Notes: generated from the letters alone by a model not told the origin. A stretch of DNA of 64,000 nucleotides from Diaminobutyricimonas sp. LJ205 (GCF_009755725.1 NZ_CP046619.1:3100001-3164000); one strand, 5' to 3'. Counted from the stretch's first letter, positions 33,206-43,093 are shown. Translations and numbers: made by a program.

Positions 33206-36123
33206 CGGTTCTGCTTCCACCGTGTCTCCCTCCAGCCAGTCAGCACAACCGTGACCACCAGTAGGCCAGCCGCGCTGAGCGCGACCGGGATCGTCTGCTC
33301 AGCGAGTTCGGGCGTTGCCCAGTTCAGATACAGCCAGGACAGTCCGCCGGCAGCGGCCACCGACGGTACGCCGATCATGAGGCCCTCGATCATTTGGACG
33401 CCACGCACCCCTCCGGCGCTCCATCCCATCGCCCGCATGAGCCGCCACTGCTCGCTTCGCCGGTCGAGGTCGATGCGGCGCGCGATAACGGCAAGCACGA
33501 CGCCGGCGATGAGCGCGATCGCGCCGAGCGCGAGCTGTGCTATCAGCGCCTGATCGGCGGCAACCGCGCCGAGGATGGTGGGGCCGACGGCTGCCTGCCC
33601 CTCGATGACCGTCACGGTCACCGCGGATGCTGCGACCGCCACGACGGCGGTGGCGATGAACTGGACGATTGCGTTCGTTCTGTGCACGACCAGTTGGCGA
33701 GCGGCGAACCGCAAGGAGGAAGTGACCCAGGCGGTGACGCGAGCAGCGCTGTGCCGGGTGCGTCCGCCGGATGCGGTCGTGGTGCGAGGTGGCCGCGCTC
33801 CGAGCGTGACGGCGAGAGCGGATGTGGCGATCAGGGCGGCCAGTGATACCGCGACAATGCCGCCGACGATGCTGCGGGAGCTGGCGAGCGCCAGCGCAGC
33901 GGTCCCGGCGAGGGCAACGACTGTCAGGGAGACGGTTTCCTCTGCCGCCATCCAGCGGACGATCCGTCGTCGGCGCCAGCCGATGGTGCGCAGCACGGCG
34001 GCCTGTGCCCGTCTGCCGGGCACCGATGCGAACTGCACCGCCGCGAGCAGCAGGGCGGATGCCGCGAGCGCGACCGCGAGCACCGACAAGCTAGTGCCGG
34101 ACACAGTCAGATCCACTTGGGCTGCGGCACCGAGAGACGACCAGCTCTGATTCACATACCCAAGGTCACCGACCGTTTGGGTGCCGTTCGGGTCCAGTGT
34201 GCCGAAGGCCCAGTCCCGCACCAACACACTCACGTCCTGCGGGCTGGACCCGGCAACCACCGTAGCGACATAACCCAGTTCTTCGATCTGCTGCGCAACG
34301 GCCGCGACGCGGGCCACAGTATCCGGGGTGTACGCCTCGATCCCGCCGACGCGGACCCTGATTGCCGACACTGGCAAGGTAGAACCGAACTCCGGTGCAC
34401 GGGTGATGTCGGCGATCGCGCTGGTGTTCGCATTGACCAGGCCGAAGCCGCTCAGCGACGGCGCCAGTTCGACCGGATCCACTGGTTTGCCGTCAGGATC
34501 GGCGACGAGTGTGGAGGCGGGAATCTCGTATGCGCCGAGCGGAACGTGTCCGAGTTCGGTCTGCGGCGGCACGATCTCTTCAGGGTTGAATGAGCCGATC
34601 GGGACGCCCGCGGGGTATCCGCTCTGCTGAGCAGGCGTCGCCGGTGTGAAGTACACCGATTCCAGTCCGGTGGCGGTCCCATCCGAGACCACCTTGCCGA
34701 ATGTACCGCTCGACATGTCGACCGGCGCCGGGGAGATGAAACCAGCTGCGGTCAGCTCGGCAACCCGCTTGCCATCCTCGCCGGCTTCTCGGAGCGTAAT
34801 CTGCGGCGCAGCGGCACCCGCCATTCCAGGCAGATGGGACATCGTAGGGATGGGTGCACTATCGATCACCAATCCACTGCCCGCCCACGGTACGTAAACG
34901 GACTGGCTGGTGAACGGTGTGAGCAGAGGGCTGGGGTCTGCGGTCACCTCACCCACGGGCACGCCCGGCTGCCCAGCCAGGAGCGCATCCGGGAGAGGCA
35001 CAATCCCCGGGGGGCCGTGGGGGTCAAAAGCGACCGGGCCGAATCCCTCAAGCGCGAGTGTGAGCTTCAGCGGAACCATCTTCTGCTCAGCAACAAGCAC
35101 CGGAACCGTTGCCAGGGCGTCGAAGGAGTCTGCGTCGGGAGCATTGATCTCCAGCCCGAGCCGTTCGTACTCGGCTTTGAGTGCTTCGTCCAGTTCGGAA
35201 TCACGCATGCCGTTCGTGTAGGCATCCGCTGCTTCCGAGTAGGAAGGCAGGGCATTCGCCTTCATCCACGTGCGGAGCGGTCCCAGGGACGCTCCGGTTT
35301 CGCCGCGCACGTCGACCAGTGGCGACAGGAAATCTCCCGCCGCACCGAGTAGTGCTCGCTCCGCCTCGGGATCGATCAAAGTGATGCGCGAGGCCAACAC
35401 GGGCGTCCCGGGCAGCGTGATAACGACACTGCCCTCGATCTCGTCGACCCGGGAGTTACCAATCCCCGACCCGTCGGATAGCGAGACGAATGATTTCTCG
35501 AAGTGACGGGTTCTGCAGAGGTAGGACTCATTGGCCGAGACGGATGCAACCTTGCCGGAAGCATCTTGGAATTCGCAGGTCCAGTTCTCCATCTCGGGCG
35601 ATGGATCCAGCACGATTGACGACGGCGAATTCGTCGCGTCCACCCACAGATTCAGCTGGTTCCTAGCGACGATCCGTTCACCCAGGCCGTCGTCGGTGAC
35701 GAAAGTCATCGTTGCCCGGTACGCCTGCCGGTCCGGCTCGGTGCGGGCCATGTCCAGCGGGATAACGAAGCGCACCCGATCGCTGGTCGACATCGGATAG
35801 GACACCGAGCCGATCGGAGCGGCAACCTCGACACCGTCGATCCCGCGAACTTCATCGATCGCGCTGAGCGGCAGACCCCGAATGTCTGAGGAGACAAGTG
35901 CTGTCGGCGTCAGTACGCCGTCGAACATCTCCGAGACATCCGACTTCGTGACCAGGATGTCATAGGCGCCGCGCCAGTTCTCGTCGAGCAAAGCCTGCAG
36001 CCGCTCCGCAGCCGTACCGTTGACTCCCGCTGCCGCGATACTGACGAGCGCGAGCAGCGCTACAGCAACGGTGCGGGGTCGGTCGCGAAGAACGCGACGC
36101 ACTGCTCTCGGAACAACCGCCAC
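33202..36123 (-). CDS. Large ABC transporter permease, FtsX-like
   Basis: 973 residues starting at GTG 36123 after AAGGGGGGCGC. One N-terminal membrane segment, a long extracytoplasmic region (about 40-650) without recognised domain, then several C-terminal segments of FtsX type (two blocks: around 690-820 and 860-960). It is an MacB-like or lipoprotein/antimicrobial-type exporter permease. The C-terminus overlaps the ATPase start. The large external domain may sense or bind the substrate. Confidence 0.85.
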   Translation of the reverse strand: MAVVPRAVRRVLRDRPRTVAVALLALVSIAAAGVNGTAAERLQALLDENWRGAYDILVTKSDVSEMFDGVLTPTALVSSDIRGLPLSAIDEVRGIDGVEVAAPIGSVSYPMSTSDRVRFVIPLDMARTEPDRQAYRATMTFVTDDGLGERIVARNQLNLWVDATNSPSSIVLDPSPEMENWTCEFQDASGKVASVSANESYLCRTRHFEKSFVSLSDGSGIGNSRVDEIEGSVVITLPGTPVLASRITLIDPEAERALLGAAGDFLSPLVDVRGETGASLGPLRTWMKANALPSYSEAADAYTNGMRDSELDEALKAEYERLGLEINAPDADSFDALATVPVLVAEQKMVPLKLTLALEGFGPVAFDPHGPPGIVPLPDALLAGQPGVPVGEVTADPSPLLTPFTSQSVYVPWAGSGLVIDSAPIPTMSHLPGMAGAAAPQITLREAGEDGKRVAELTAAGFISPAPVDMSSGTFGKVVSDGTATGLESVYFTPATPAQQSGYPAGVPIGSFNPEEIVPPQTELGHVPLGAYEIPASTLVADPDGKPVDPVELAPSLSGFGLVNANTSAIADITRAPEFGSTLPVSAIRVRVGGIEAYTPDTVARVAAVAQQIEELGYVATVVAGSSPQDVSVLVRDWAFGTLDPNGTQTVGDLGYVNQSWSSLGAAAQVDLTVSGTSLSVLAVALAASALLLAAVQFASVPGRRAQAAVLRTIGWRRRRIVRWMAAEETVSLTVVALAGTAALALASSRSIVGGIVAVSLAALIATSALAVTLGARPPRTTTASGGRTRHSAARVTAWVTSSLRFAARQLVVHRTNAIVQFIATAVVAVAASAVTVTVIEGQAAVGPTILGAVAADQALIAQLALGAIALIAGVVLAVIARRIDLDRRSEQWRLMRAMGWSAGGVRGVQMIEGLMIGVPSVAAAGGLSWLYLNWATPELAEQTIPVALSAAGLLVVTVVLTGWRETRWKQNR

Positions 36124-36349
36124 GCGCCCCCCTTAGACCCGAGTAGGTTTCATTACACTATCGACGATGGTGAGTCCGCGCTAGAGCCGCGCGACTGGGT
36201 GGAAGCAGACCACGCACTCAAGACAGGAAGTCCGGTTCTAGCGTCTTGGATCGCTGCAGTTCTGCAGCCGGTGGAGCATTCAGCGGATGATGCTTGCACT
36301 TAGTTCGAACGGCTGCCCGTTCAGCGTGCGGGCAACCCGGGCCGTTCGC

Positions 36350-36526
36350 TCACCAAGCATGCGATGGGCCTCCAACACGGATCGTGAGAGGCAACGCGAT
36401 CACCAAGGTCTTATCAACAGGGAGGGGCTCAACCGTCTCGTTCCCGAGCGCTGTCGATTGAATCTCAACCGAGGTGGTGCATGGCAGGTCAATGGCTGCT
36501 GGATCGATCGGGTGAAGACCAATCAT
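36350..36526 (-). CDS. Small ORF coupled to the sigma factor gene
   Basis: 58 residues; the ATG overlaps the sigma stop by ATGA. Composition is protein-like (VEIQSTALGNETVEPLPVDK in part, with a beta-strand pattern), and no other gene lies there. It may be a real third cistron or the truncated start of a former gene. No ribosome site of its own is obvious. Confidence 0.45.
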   Translation of the reverse strand: MIGLHPIDPAAIDLPCTTSVEIQSTALGNETVEPLPVDKTLVIALPLTIRVGGPSHAW

Positions 36527-37038
36527 CGGACGACCTCGCTGAGCGGGCCGAGAACTTTGGCCAACTCTTGTTTCGCGCGGTGATAGCGGCTGCGGACCGT
36601 CGACGCGGGAAACCCAAGGTACTGGCTGATCTCTGCGAGGGTGAACCCATCCCAGTGCACCGCACGTACTATCTCGGCGAGATCGGGATGGAGGCGTTGG
36701 ATCGCGTCCTGGACGTCTAGACCTGTCGAGGCGTCGTTCTCCCGAGGAACTGTCCCGGCGGACTCGCTGATCCGGTCGGCCAGACGTGAACGGCGCAGCT
36801 CGCCACGTGAGTGGTTGAGGACGATGTTGCGCGCGATCCCGAAGAGCCACATTCGCGCCTCGACGTCATTGGCTGGAAGTCGCGTTGCTCCCTTCCATGC
36901 GGCGATCATGGTCTCCGACAGGGCGTCCGGTGCGTCGTTGGTTCCGACACGGCGCTCAAGGTAACGGAGCAGATCCCTCGCGTTCTCGTCGAGGGCGGCG
37001 GTAAGGCGTTGGTCCCGCTTCCGATTCAGCGCGGCCAT
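36523..37038 (-). CDS. ECF-family RNA polymerase sigma factor
   Basis: 171 residues with the two sigma-70 regions: region 2 (ALSETMIAAWKGA and MWLFGIARNIVLNHSR) and region 4 (DGFTLAEISQYLGFPASTV then RSRYHRAKQEL). No C-terminal extension. Its ATG overlaps the stop of the upstream membrane protein gene by one base (TGATG), the common sigma/anti-sigma layout, here with the membrane partner first. Confidence 0.93.
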   Translation of the reverse strand: MAALNRKRDQRLTAALDENARDLLRYLERRVGTNDAPDALSETMIAAWKGATRLPANDVEARMWLFGIARNIVLNHSRGELRRSRLADRISESAGTVPRENDASTGLDVQDAIQRLHPDLAEIVRAVHWDGFTLAEISQYLGFPASTVRSRYHRAKQELAKVLGPLSEVVR

Positions 37039-37637
37039 CAGTTCGCGCCCTGGCAGGAGATGACTCCCTCGAATGCCGGGCGCTCGGTGACGTCAAACCC
37101 CTGCCGGTGAAGCTCCGCGTCCAGTTCGTCGCCGATCACCCCCACCACACCCAGCGCGTAGCGATCGTCGCGCGCGGAAACTGGGGATTCCGCGAGGGTC
37201 TCGCCGTGGACCGCAACGATGCGCGCGTCGACCTGCTCGCGAGTTGGAACCGAGGCGGAGGCCATGAACGCGCGAGCTGCATCCGTGATGCTCGGGTCGG
37301 CGCCACCGAGGCCACCGATCAGGTATTCGCACTGCGTCCCACTGGGAAGGGTGATCTTGAGTGTCGCGTCGGGTTGCTGTGCCCACAGCGGCCACTGGTT
37401 GGTGGTTGCCGCGACCGCGACGCCCGCTCCGCCAAGAACCAGCGCGATCGCCGCCCCGGTCACAACAAGTCGCGGCGCCCGCTGACGCCTAACATCGCGA
37501 GCAGCCTCAAGCCGTGTGGCGCGCACTGCCTCGTGCAATGCGTCGTCTGTCACAAGCGCAGAGAGCGGCGCATCGGCCGCGGATCGGTCGAGCAGGTCAT
37601 ACAGTGGCTCGTCGCGTGAACTCAACAGCGTATCCAT
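37038..37637 (-). CDS. Membrane protein, probable partner of the ECF sigma factor
   Basis: 199 residues; ATG 37637 follows GGGAGGAGAT. A cytoplasmic N-terminus (about 65 residues) precedes one membrane segment (VVTGAAIALVLGGAGVAVAA) and an external domain with two cysteines (CEYLIGG and ISCQG). This is the topology of a single-pass anti-sigma factor, although no ZAS-type zinc motif is seen. It is the first gene of the operon with the sigma factor. Confidence 0.7.
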   Translation of the reverse strand: MDTLLSSRDEPLYDLLDRSAADAPLSALVTDDALHEAVRATRLEAARDVRRQRAPRLVVTGAAIALVLGGAGVAVAATTNQWPLWAQQPDATLKITLPSGTQCEYLIGGLGGADPSITDAARAFMASASVPTREQVDARIVAVHGETLAESPVSARDDRYALGVVGVIGDELDAELHRQGFDVTERPAFEGVISCQGAN

Positions 37638-37797
37638 CAAGATCTCCTCCCATCGGTATCGTGCGTACACCCTGAACATGTCCGCCTAGTACCGAAATGA
37701 CGATGTCCCTCGCAACTCGTTAGGTTCGAGCAGTTGGGCCGCAGCAGGGAAGGCATCGCGCGCGGTTGGGTATCGGCCGACGTGGGCTGCCTAGCTA

Positions 37798-38319
37798 GTG
37801 CCCGAGCCTGCGCCCGTTCAAGGTCGGTCGAACGCGTACGCTGAGCTCGTGATGACCCTGGCGAGTCCCCCCTGTTTCATTTGGGGTCGTGCCGTGGGCT
37901 GGTCCGTGCTTGCCGGCGTATTTGTTGGCCTACTCACCGCCACGGCCCTCATTGCTCAGATCACCTTGAGCCAATCAAATTTCGTGCCGTTGTCATTTTT
38001 GTGGTCGGCGTGGTATCTCGGCCCCTATGGCTTTGTCCTAGGTCTAACGACAGGTGCCACCATGGGACTCGCGGTCGGCGTTCTGTCCCGGCCAATCGCC
38101 GCGATCCCATCGAGACCCGCGCGGGTACTGGTCTACGCGAGCGCGTTAGCCTTCGGAACCGTTGCACTTTTCGCGGCGTTCGCGTCTTTAGGGATGGCGT
38201 GGACAGTCGTTCCGACAGGAATCGTAAGTGTGCTCATCACTCTTGGTGTTGGTGCTGCAATCGGGAACTTCGCAGTGTTCGCGAGCCCCGCGCCCTCGGC
38301 GCGTATCGCGCGTCGCTGA
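37798..38319 (+). CDS. Four-TM membrane protein, function unknown
   Basis: 173 residues from GTG 37798, with four hydrophobic segments (about 34-56, 72-94, 109-131, 138-162). The start may instead be GTG 37849 (followed by ATG) since GAGCTC lies close there. No domain was recognised. It stands alone between the sigma operon and the truncated TlpA-like gene. Confidence 0.6.
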   Translation: MPEPAPVQGRSNAYAELVMTLASPPCFIWGRAVGWSVLAGVFVGLLTATALIAQITLSQSNFVPLSFLWSAWYLGPYGFVLGLTTGATMGLAVGVLSRPIAAIPSRPARVLVYASALAFGTVALFAAFASLGMAWTVVPTGIVSVLITLGVGAAIGNFAVFASPAPSARIARR

Positions 38320-38445
38320 TGCGCATCCTCGCGTTGAATCAGCGCAACGTCGCCGCCATGACCGTAGTTCTGCCCGCTGAACTATTTTGCTGAAGTATCG
38401 TTACGAGGATCAGTCGAAACCGGAGAATTTTCACGGAGGGCTCTT

Positions 38446-38706
38446 GTGCGTCAATGCAACGTCGCATTGATGGTTCTGAGTGCACTTCTGGTCCTCTCTC
38501 TGGCGGCGTGTACCGATGATCCGCTCGCGCAGCAGTACCGCGAGGGAACAGAGAAGGGTTACGTGGCCGGCTACGGCAACGTCATCACAACTCCTCCGGC
38601 GGAACGCGGCGATCCAATAGCTTTCGACGCGAAGCTCAGCGATGGCACCTCGATATCACTGGATACGTATGCGGGCAGAGTCGTGGTTGTTAACTTCTGG
38701 TGGGCG
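38446..38706 (+). pseudogene. Truncated TlpA-type thioredoxin-like lipoprotein
   Basis: The first 87 codons read as a lipoprotein (signal VLSALLVLSLAAC) and the start of a TlpA/ResA thioredoxin domain (DPIAFDAKLSDGTSISLDTY, then AGRVVVVNFW). In intact members the C-x2-C motif follows directly after VNFW; here the sequence turns into unrelated residues at about 38706, so the active site and the remaining domain are missing. The frame runs on to 38931, but the tail is not thioredoxin. An insertion or deletion has broken the gene at that point. Confidence 0.75.
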
Positions 38707-38878
38707 CTATGCGTTGTCATCAGGTCTGGTCTCGGGCAGAACCGGACTTGTCTCACGCGTTACTGGGCTAATTACTCGAATTCGCTTCTCGTCATGTTGC
38801 GTTTGTGGCACCCTGACGGGGCATATCACCGGGCGGCCACCGCGAGCGGAACGGCCGGGCGAATCGACCCGACGGAGG
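38707..38878. other. Insertion-type junction DNA after the truncated gene
   Basis: This DNA is AT-richer than its surroundings, and it contains GGACTTGTCTCACGC (38744-38758), which also occurs at 31496-31510 next to the transposon end. It probably is a remnant of an insertion element that truncated the TlpA-like gene. Confidence 0.5.
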
Positions 38879-39697
38879 CTACAGCCGCGCGTACTTTGCG
38901 CGGGCGAAGCAGTACACGCCGTATGCCATGAGTCCGAGAGCGACGACCGTGAGGATCACCGGGCCGAGCGGCAGTTCGACGAGGGTCTTGAGCGCGCCGT
39001 CGAGTCCGGTGGCTTCGCTGGGGGCGGAGGTGATCGCTGCGGCACAGAAGAGGATGCCGACGACAGAGATCGCGACGCCCTTGGCGATGTATCCGATGCG
39101 ACCGAGTGTTGTGATCGAGCGGCCGGTCTTGCCATCTGGGGCGGAGATGTCCTGCAGGAACTTCTTCTTCACACCCTTGACGATGAAGTACACACCAATG
39201 GCAAGTACGCCGAGGCCGAGGAGAACGACGAGGAACACACCACCGGGCGTGGAGAGCAGTGTCGCCGTGATGCCCTGCGTCTGGCCCGAGCTGCCGCTTC
39301 CGCTGCCCATGGCAACAGTTGCCGCGGAGAACCCGATGGCGAGGTAGGCGATCGCCTTGCCGCCCTCCTTGGCCCGGTCGGCCCAGGCATCCTTGTCGGT
39401 GCCGCGAACGAGGAATGCCTCGAGCACCTGGAACAGCCCGAGCGCGAACAGCCCGATGGCGACGACCCAGAGCACGAAGACACCGCCGGGGCTCGACGCG
39501 AGTCCGCTCAACGCACCACCCTGATCGGCTTCCCCGCCGGAGCCGAAGGCAACGCCGAGCGCGATTCCACCGATGAGCAGGTGGAGCAGGCCGTTGACTG
39601 CGAACCCCGTGCGGGCGGCGAGCTGGAACGCGTGGTTGTCCTGCAGTCGTGACGCGGCAGAGCGAGCGGACGCCGCCGAGGAAGAAGAGCGAGACAT
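38879..39697 (-). CDS. DUF1206 membrane protein
   Basis: 272 residues with six membrane segments in three repeats of the DUF1206 unit (G-F-A-V-N-G-L-L-H-L-L-I-G, GKAIAYLAIGFS, GYIAKGVAISVVG). The N-terminus is a basic/Ser-rich start. Family members are widespread in actinobacteria without known function. No partner gene is obvious. Confidence 0.93.
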   Translation of the reverse strand: MSRSSSSAASARSAASRLQDNHAFQLAARTGFAVNGLLHLLIGGIALGVAFGSGGEADQGGALSGLASSPGGVFVLWVVAIGLFALGLFQVLEAFLVRGTDKDAWADRAKEGGKAIAYLAIGFSAATVAMGSGSGSSGQTQGITATLLSTPGGVFLVVLLGLGVLAIGVYFIVKGVKKKFLQDISAPDGKTGRSITTLGRIGYIAKGVAISVVGILFCAAAITSAPSEATGLDGALKTLVELPLGPVILTVVALGLMAYGVYCFARAKYARL

Positions 39698-39884
39698 GGT
39701 TTCACCCTAAGCCGGTCGCTGGGAACATCGGTGCCCCTGGCACTCCCGGCCAACGGTTGGTCTCGTTTGGTCAGTCCGTGCCGAGGAACGCAAGCGCAGC
39801 GCGCCGAGAGTCCTTCGACGTCGGCGCGTTGAAGTGGTTCCGCCCGGTTTGGTGCCGGAACTCGACGTCGGTTCTGATTGGCCC

Positions 39885-40304
39885 CTAACGCGGCGCCGAC
39901 ACACCAAACAGCTCCAGCGATCCTTCGCAATCGGCGTCACCGAAGGTTCCCTCGTCGAAGTACTGCGCGTAGGCACGGGCGAAATGGACCGGCTCTTCGA
40001 AGCGGTACGCCTGGCCGTCCTCGGCCCGCACCGAGTCGGCCGTCACCTCCACGTCCGGTGGGACTACAACTCGATACAGACCAGTCGGGCCATCCACAAC
40101 TTCGACATACAGGCAGTTATCATCACCGACGATAAGGACCCCCTCGTAGTGAACGTCGTCGATGGCGGTTTCTGCGCCGGTGTCGCGAACAAATGTGATG
40201 CCGGCGCTCGTCTCCACCACCAACAAATCACGCGGCTCCGTGCTGCACGAGGCAAGCGCGGGTGCAAGCAGGGAAGCTAGCAGCACAGAAATTGCCGCTT
40301 TCAC
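39885..40304 (-). CDS. Lipoprotein, function unknown
   Basis: 139 residues if the GTG at 40304 is used, which is preceded by GAGG and followed directly by the signal (ISVLLASLLAPALASC, lipobox LASC). The mature part contains two cysteines (NCLYV, DCEGS) and acidic strands (ITFVRDTGAETAIDDV). No family was recognised. Confidence 0.65.
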   Translation of the reverse strand: MKAAISVLLASLLAPALASCSTEPRDLLVVETSAGITFVRDTGAETAIDDVHYEGVLIVGDDNCLYVEVVDGPTGLYRVVVPPDVEVTADSVRAEDGQAYRFEEPVHFARAYAQYFDEGTFGDADCEGSLELFGVSAPR

Positions 40305-40581
40305 CGAGCGTTGCCTCGACCAATGACCCGCCAACTTACTGACCACCTTCGGTTCCCCAGCGATAGCGAGCCTGTTCCGTATCGGCGCCGTACGGTTTCG
40401 CCAAAGCCTCGCCGATACTCGGCGATCCGACAACTGGCTTGCGCACTTCCGTCGATTGAGGCGCATCGAAGGCGGCGTTCACATGAGCCGTGGCGCACCA
40501 CGGCCGACAAGACGATCGCTGTCGCATTGGCGTCCGCCATCCGTCCGTGGGCTGTCGCTTCTCAATGCCGGTGCAATTGTG

Positions 40582-40695
40582 GTTGAACGGTTGATACACG
40601 GTGGATTGTGCCACGTAGAACAGCTCGGCTAGTTCCGTCGTCGTGTGGGTGCCTGCGTTGTATACCTCTCGTCGTTTTATCGGCGCGGCATACTC
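40582..40695 (-). pseudogene. Remnant of a resolvase/invertase-type C-terminal HTH
   Basis: The minus strand reads RREVYNAGTHTTTELAELF then VAQSTVYQ, close to the C-terminal HTH of serine recombinases (hin-type: TTTEIAELL-x-VARSTVYR). No catalytic domain is present. It may be the remains of a mobile element. The rest of the ORF is noise. Confidence 0.45.
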
Positions 40696-40788
40696 ATCGC
40701 CCTGTAATGTTCGAGCCGAGGACAGAAGTTCGTCCCCAGATCGCACCCGATAGCCCTATCCGCTAGCTCGATATTTCTGGAGGACCTC

Positions 40789-41238
40789 ATGGTCACTAAC
40801 GACACTGCCCGAGCGCCTAAACTCACCGGCGCCACCGGCCCGGAACTTCCGCTGTACCGGCTGCACATACTCAGGTTCGGCTACGCCTTCATGACGGTCG
40901 GCCTCATCATCGTGAAATGGCCTCTGTTCTTCAACCACATTGAGCGCATGCCGGTCTTCGAAGGCGTTGTTGCCTGCATCCTGACCGCGATGTCTCTGCT
41001 GACACTACTCGGCTTGCGGTATCCGATTCGGATGCTGCCGGTGCTGCTTCTGGAGGTGCTGTGGAAGGTGATCTGGCTGGCGGCCGTTGCCTTGCCGACT
41101 GCGCTGGCGGGCGAAATGGGCGGGGCGATGGGGGCAGTGGTGTCCAGCTGCGCTGTGGTTGTCGTGATCGCTGCTGTGGTGCCGTGGGATCAGGTGTGGC
41201 GGCAGTACGTCACCGCGAAGGGCGAACGCTGGCGGTGA
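40789..41238 (+). CDS. Four-TM membrane protein, function unknown
   Basis: 149 residues; ATG 40789 follows GGAGG. Four hydrophobic segments (about 34-50, 60-76, 84-103, 112-131). Followed 34 bp later by the DUF2306 gene, likely one transcript. Not recognised. Confidence 0.75.
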   Translation: MVTNDTARAPKLTGATGPELPLYRLHILRFGYAFMTVGLIIVKWPLFFNHIERMPVFEGVVACILTAMSLLTLLGLRYPIRMLPVLLLEVLWKVIWLAAVALPTALAGEMGGAMGAVVSSCAVVVVIAAVVPWDQVWRQYVTAKGERWR

Positions 41239-41272
41239 CAGGTCAGAACCTGCACACACCCCAACGACAGAA

Positions 41273-41950
41273 ATGAGCAGCCCGACCGGGCGCAGACCTT
41301 CCCCGTGGCTTGCGCCCACCGGGTTGATCCTGCTCAGCCTCTTCCCGATCGTGGGCGGGGCGATGCGTCTCACGGAGTTGACGGCCGGTGCGGAGATCAC
41401 ACCGGACAACGAGCGATTCTTTGGTGCACCTGTCCCGGTGTTTCTTCACATTATCAGTGTCACCGTATTTTGCCTGCTCGGCGCCATCCAGTTCATTCCC
41501 TCGCTGCGTGCTCGACGCTGGCACCGGGTCGCCGGCCGCGTGCTCGTGCCTGCTGGTCTCATGGCAGCCTTCTCCGGCCTGTGGTTAGCGCTCCTCTACT
41601 TCCTGGCGATTGACGGCGCCATACTGCTTATCCTGCGGTTGACCATCGGCATATCAATGGTGCTGAGCATCAGCCTCGGACTGTTCTACATGATTCGGTT
41701 CCGGGACATCGTTCGGCACAGTGCGTGGATGACCCGTTCTTACGCAATAGGTGCAGCCGCCGGCACTGAGGCTCTCCTCATCATCGGACCCGAAATCCTT
41801 GACAGCCCACCGGATAGCGCAGGCCAGGTTGTGTTCACCAGCGCGGCGTGGATCATCAACCTCGCCGTGGCCGAGTACGTCATCCGCCGTCGGGCTCGCG
41901 TGGCTGCCCCGGACGTTCCAAGCGTCCGTGCGATCACCGCCGTCGACTGA
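41273..41950 (+). CDS. DUF2306 membrane protein
   Basis: 225 residues with about seven membrane segments. The central HIISVTVFCLLGAIQFIPSL, the R-x2-HRVAGR pattern and HSAWMTRSYAIGAAAGTEALL fit DUF2306, an uncharacterised membrane family (members have conserved H and R residues). In an operon with the four-TM gene upstream. Confidence 0.85.
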   Translation: MSSPTGRRPSPWLAPTGLILLSLFPIVGGAMRLTELTAGAEITPDNERFFGAPVPVFLHIISVTVFCLLGAIQFIPSLRARRWHRVAGRVLVPAGLMAAFSGLWLALLYFLAIDGAILLILRLTIGISMVLSISLGLFYMIRFRDIVRHSAWMTRSYAIGAAAGTEALLIIGPEILDSPPDSAGQVVFTSAAWIINLAVAEYVIRRRARVAAPDVPSVRAITAVD

Positions 41951-42107
41951 GTCTGCAGCCGTTCAGCGTCGGCGCAACGGGCGGCGAGCTCTTGATCGGT
42001 CATGTCGACCCCACCGGGTGCCGCGACATCGGCCCAACGTTTTCCGACGCCAGCTCGTCTTAGAGCGTGAGGGGTATGTCGGCTAGGTCGGGATGGAGGC
42101 GGGAGCC

Positions 42108-42680
42108 ATGAGCAGGACGGGCGCACCGCGACGACGCACGGGCCTGGCCGCCGTGGCGGCCGTTGCGGGGCTTGTGGTCAGCGGCTGCGCGCAGAACGCG
42201 CCGTTGCTCCCCGAGGCTGAGCTCCATGATGCCATCGACTGCCGTTCGGAGCCGACTTCGCTGATACCGAACGTGGGAGAGCCAAGGGTCGACCCGTCGA
42301 TTCCCGTGCCTGGTAGGGTACCGGCCGGATTCGAAGCCACCACCGCTGCCGTTCGCTGCTCCCTGACGTTCAGCAAACTTGGGCCGGTCGGTGGGGCTGG
42401 CGCGGACATTTTCTGGCGGGTCGAACGATTCGAGGGCGACCTCGGGCCATTGCTGACTGCCCTTGCCGCGTCGGATGACGTGCCACCCGACGGGCTCGTT
42501 TGCTCCCTCGACATGGAGGTGGTGCCGGCGCTCTGGCTTGAGACGCGAGCCGGAGGCTTGGCACCTGTGCGTTATCCGCGCGACGGCTGCGGTAAGACGA
42601 AGCCGGCGGTGCGGAATGCGCTCGACGGGTTGCAAGTCACGATGGTCGAGCGTATCGAGTGGGACTCGTTCGACGAATGA
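42108..42680 (+). CDS. Secreted lipoprotein, function unknown
   Basis: 190 residues. ATG 42108 follows GGCGGGAGCC. Signal with basic start (RTGAPRRRTG), hydrophobic core and lipobox VVSGC. Mature part has paired cysteines (IDCRS, VRCSL, LVCSL, DGCGK), suggesting disulfides in the envelope. No domain was recognised. Confidence 0.7.
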   Translation: MSRTGAPRRRTGLAAVAAVAGLVVSGCAQNAPLLPEAELHDAIDCRSEPTSLIPNVGEPRVDPSIPVPGRVPAGFEATTAAVRCSLTFSKLGPVGGAGADIFWRVERFEGDLGPLLTALAASDDVPPDGLVCSLDMEVVPALWLETRAGGLAPVRYPRDGCGKTKPAVRNALDGLQVTMVERIEWDSFDE

Positions 42681-43093
42681 GTGCACCGCGCCGCCTGACG
42701 GTCGATGGCTAGGTTTTCATGGTCAACAAGGCGTCTTACATGTCTCCGGATGTGGCACATCCGCCCCGCGTCCTGATCACACATGTTGCTGTGGATGCGC
42801 AGCAACGCCATCGATAGCATCAAGCGACGCCAGTGGCGGATCGAAGGGGATCTGTTGTTCCCAGCCCTGTCGTTCGTTCCGGCTCCCATGAATGTCAGCT
42901 TCATGGCCTGGTTTATCGCGATTGGTGTGTGGGCAACTTCTTCGGCGGCCTCAACACATCGACGAACTCGAACCGCAAGACAAGCACGACGCGGACGTCG
43001 TACAAGGATCGAGCTTCGCGACCACGAGGGTGTCCGCCTGCAGGCCAATCGGTTCTCTGGCGTGTCGTCTTCTGCAGCACGCACACTGGCGGC
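42681..43093. other. No clear gene
   Basis: A plus-strand frame (42783-43142) has a short hydrophobic piece but overlaps the small zinc gene out of frame and lacks a ribosome site. No other feature was seen. Confidence 0.45.

Noticed and set aside
1-36123. The ABC ATPase copies at 546 and 32507 as target-site duplications of a single large element
   Set aside because: The shared sequence is about 210 bp, far too long for a transposition duplication, and nothing like transposon ends lies next to the left copy. Recombination remains possible and is listed as a finding.
38707-38931. C-terminal continuation of the TlpA-like reading frame
   Set aside because: After VNFW the sequence no longer fits the thioredoxin fold and runs into the end of the DUF1206 gene, so it is a run-on in foreign DNA.
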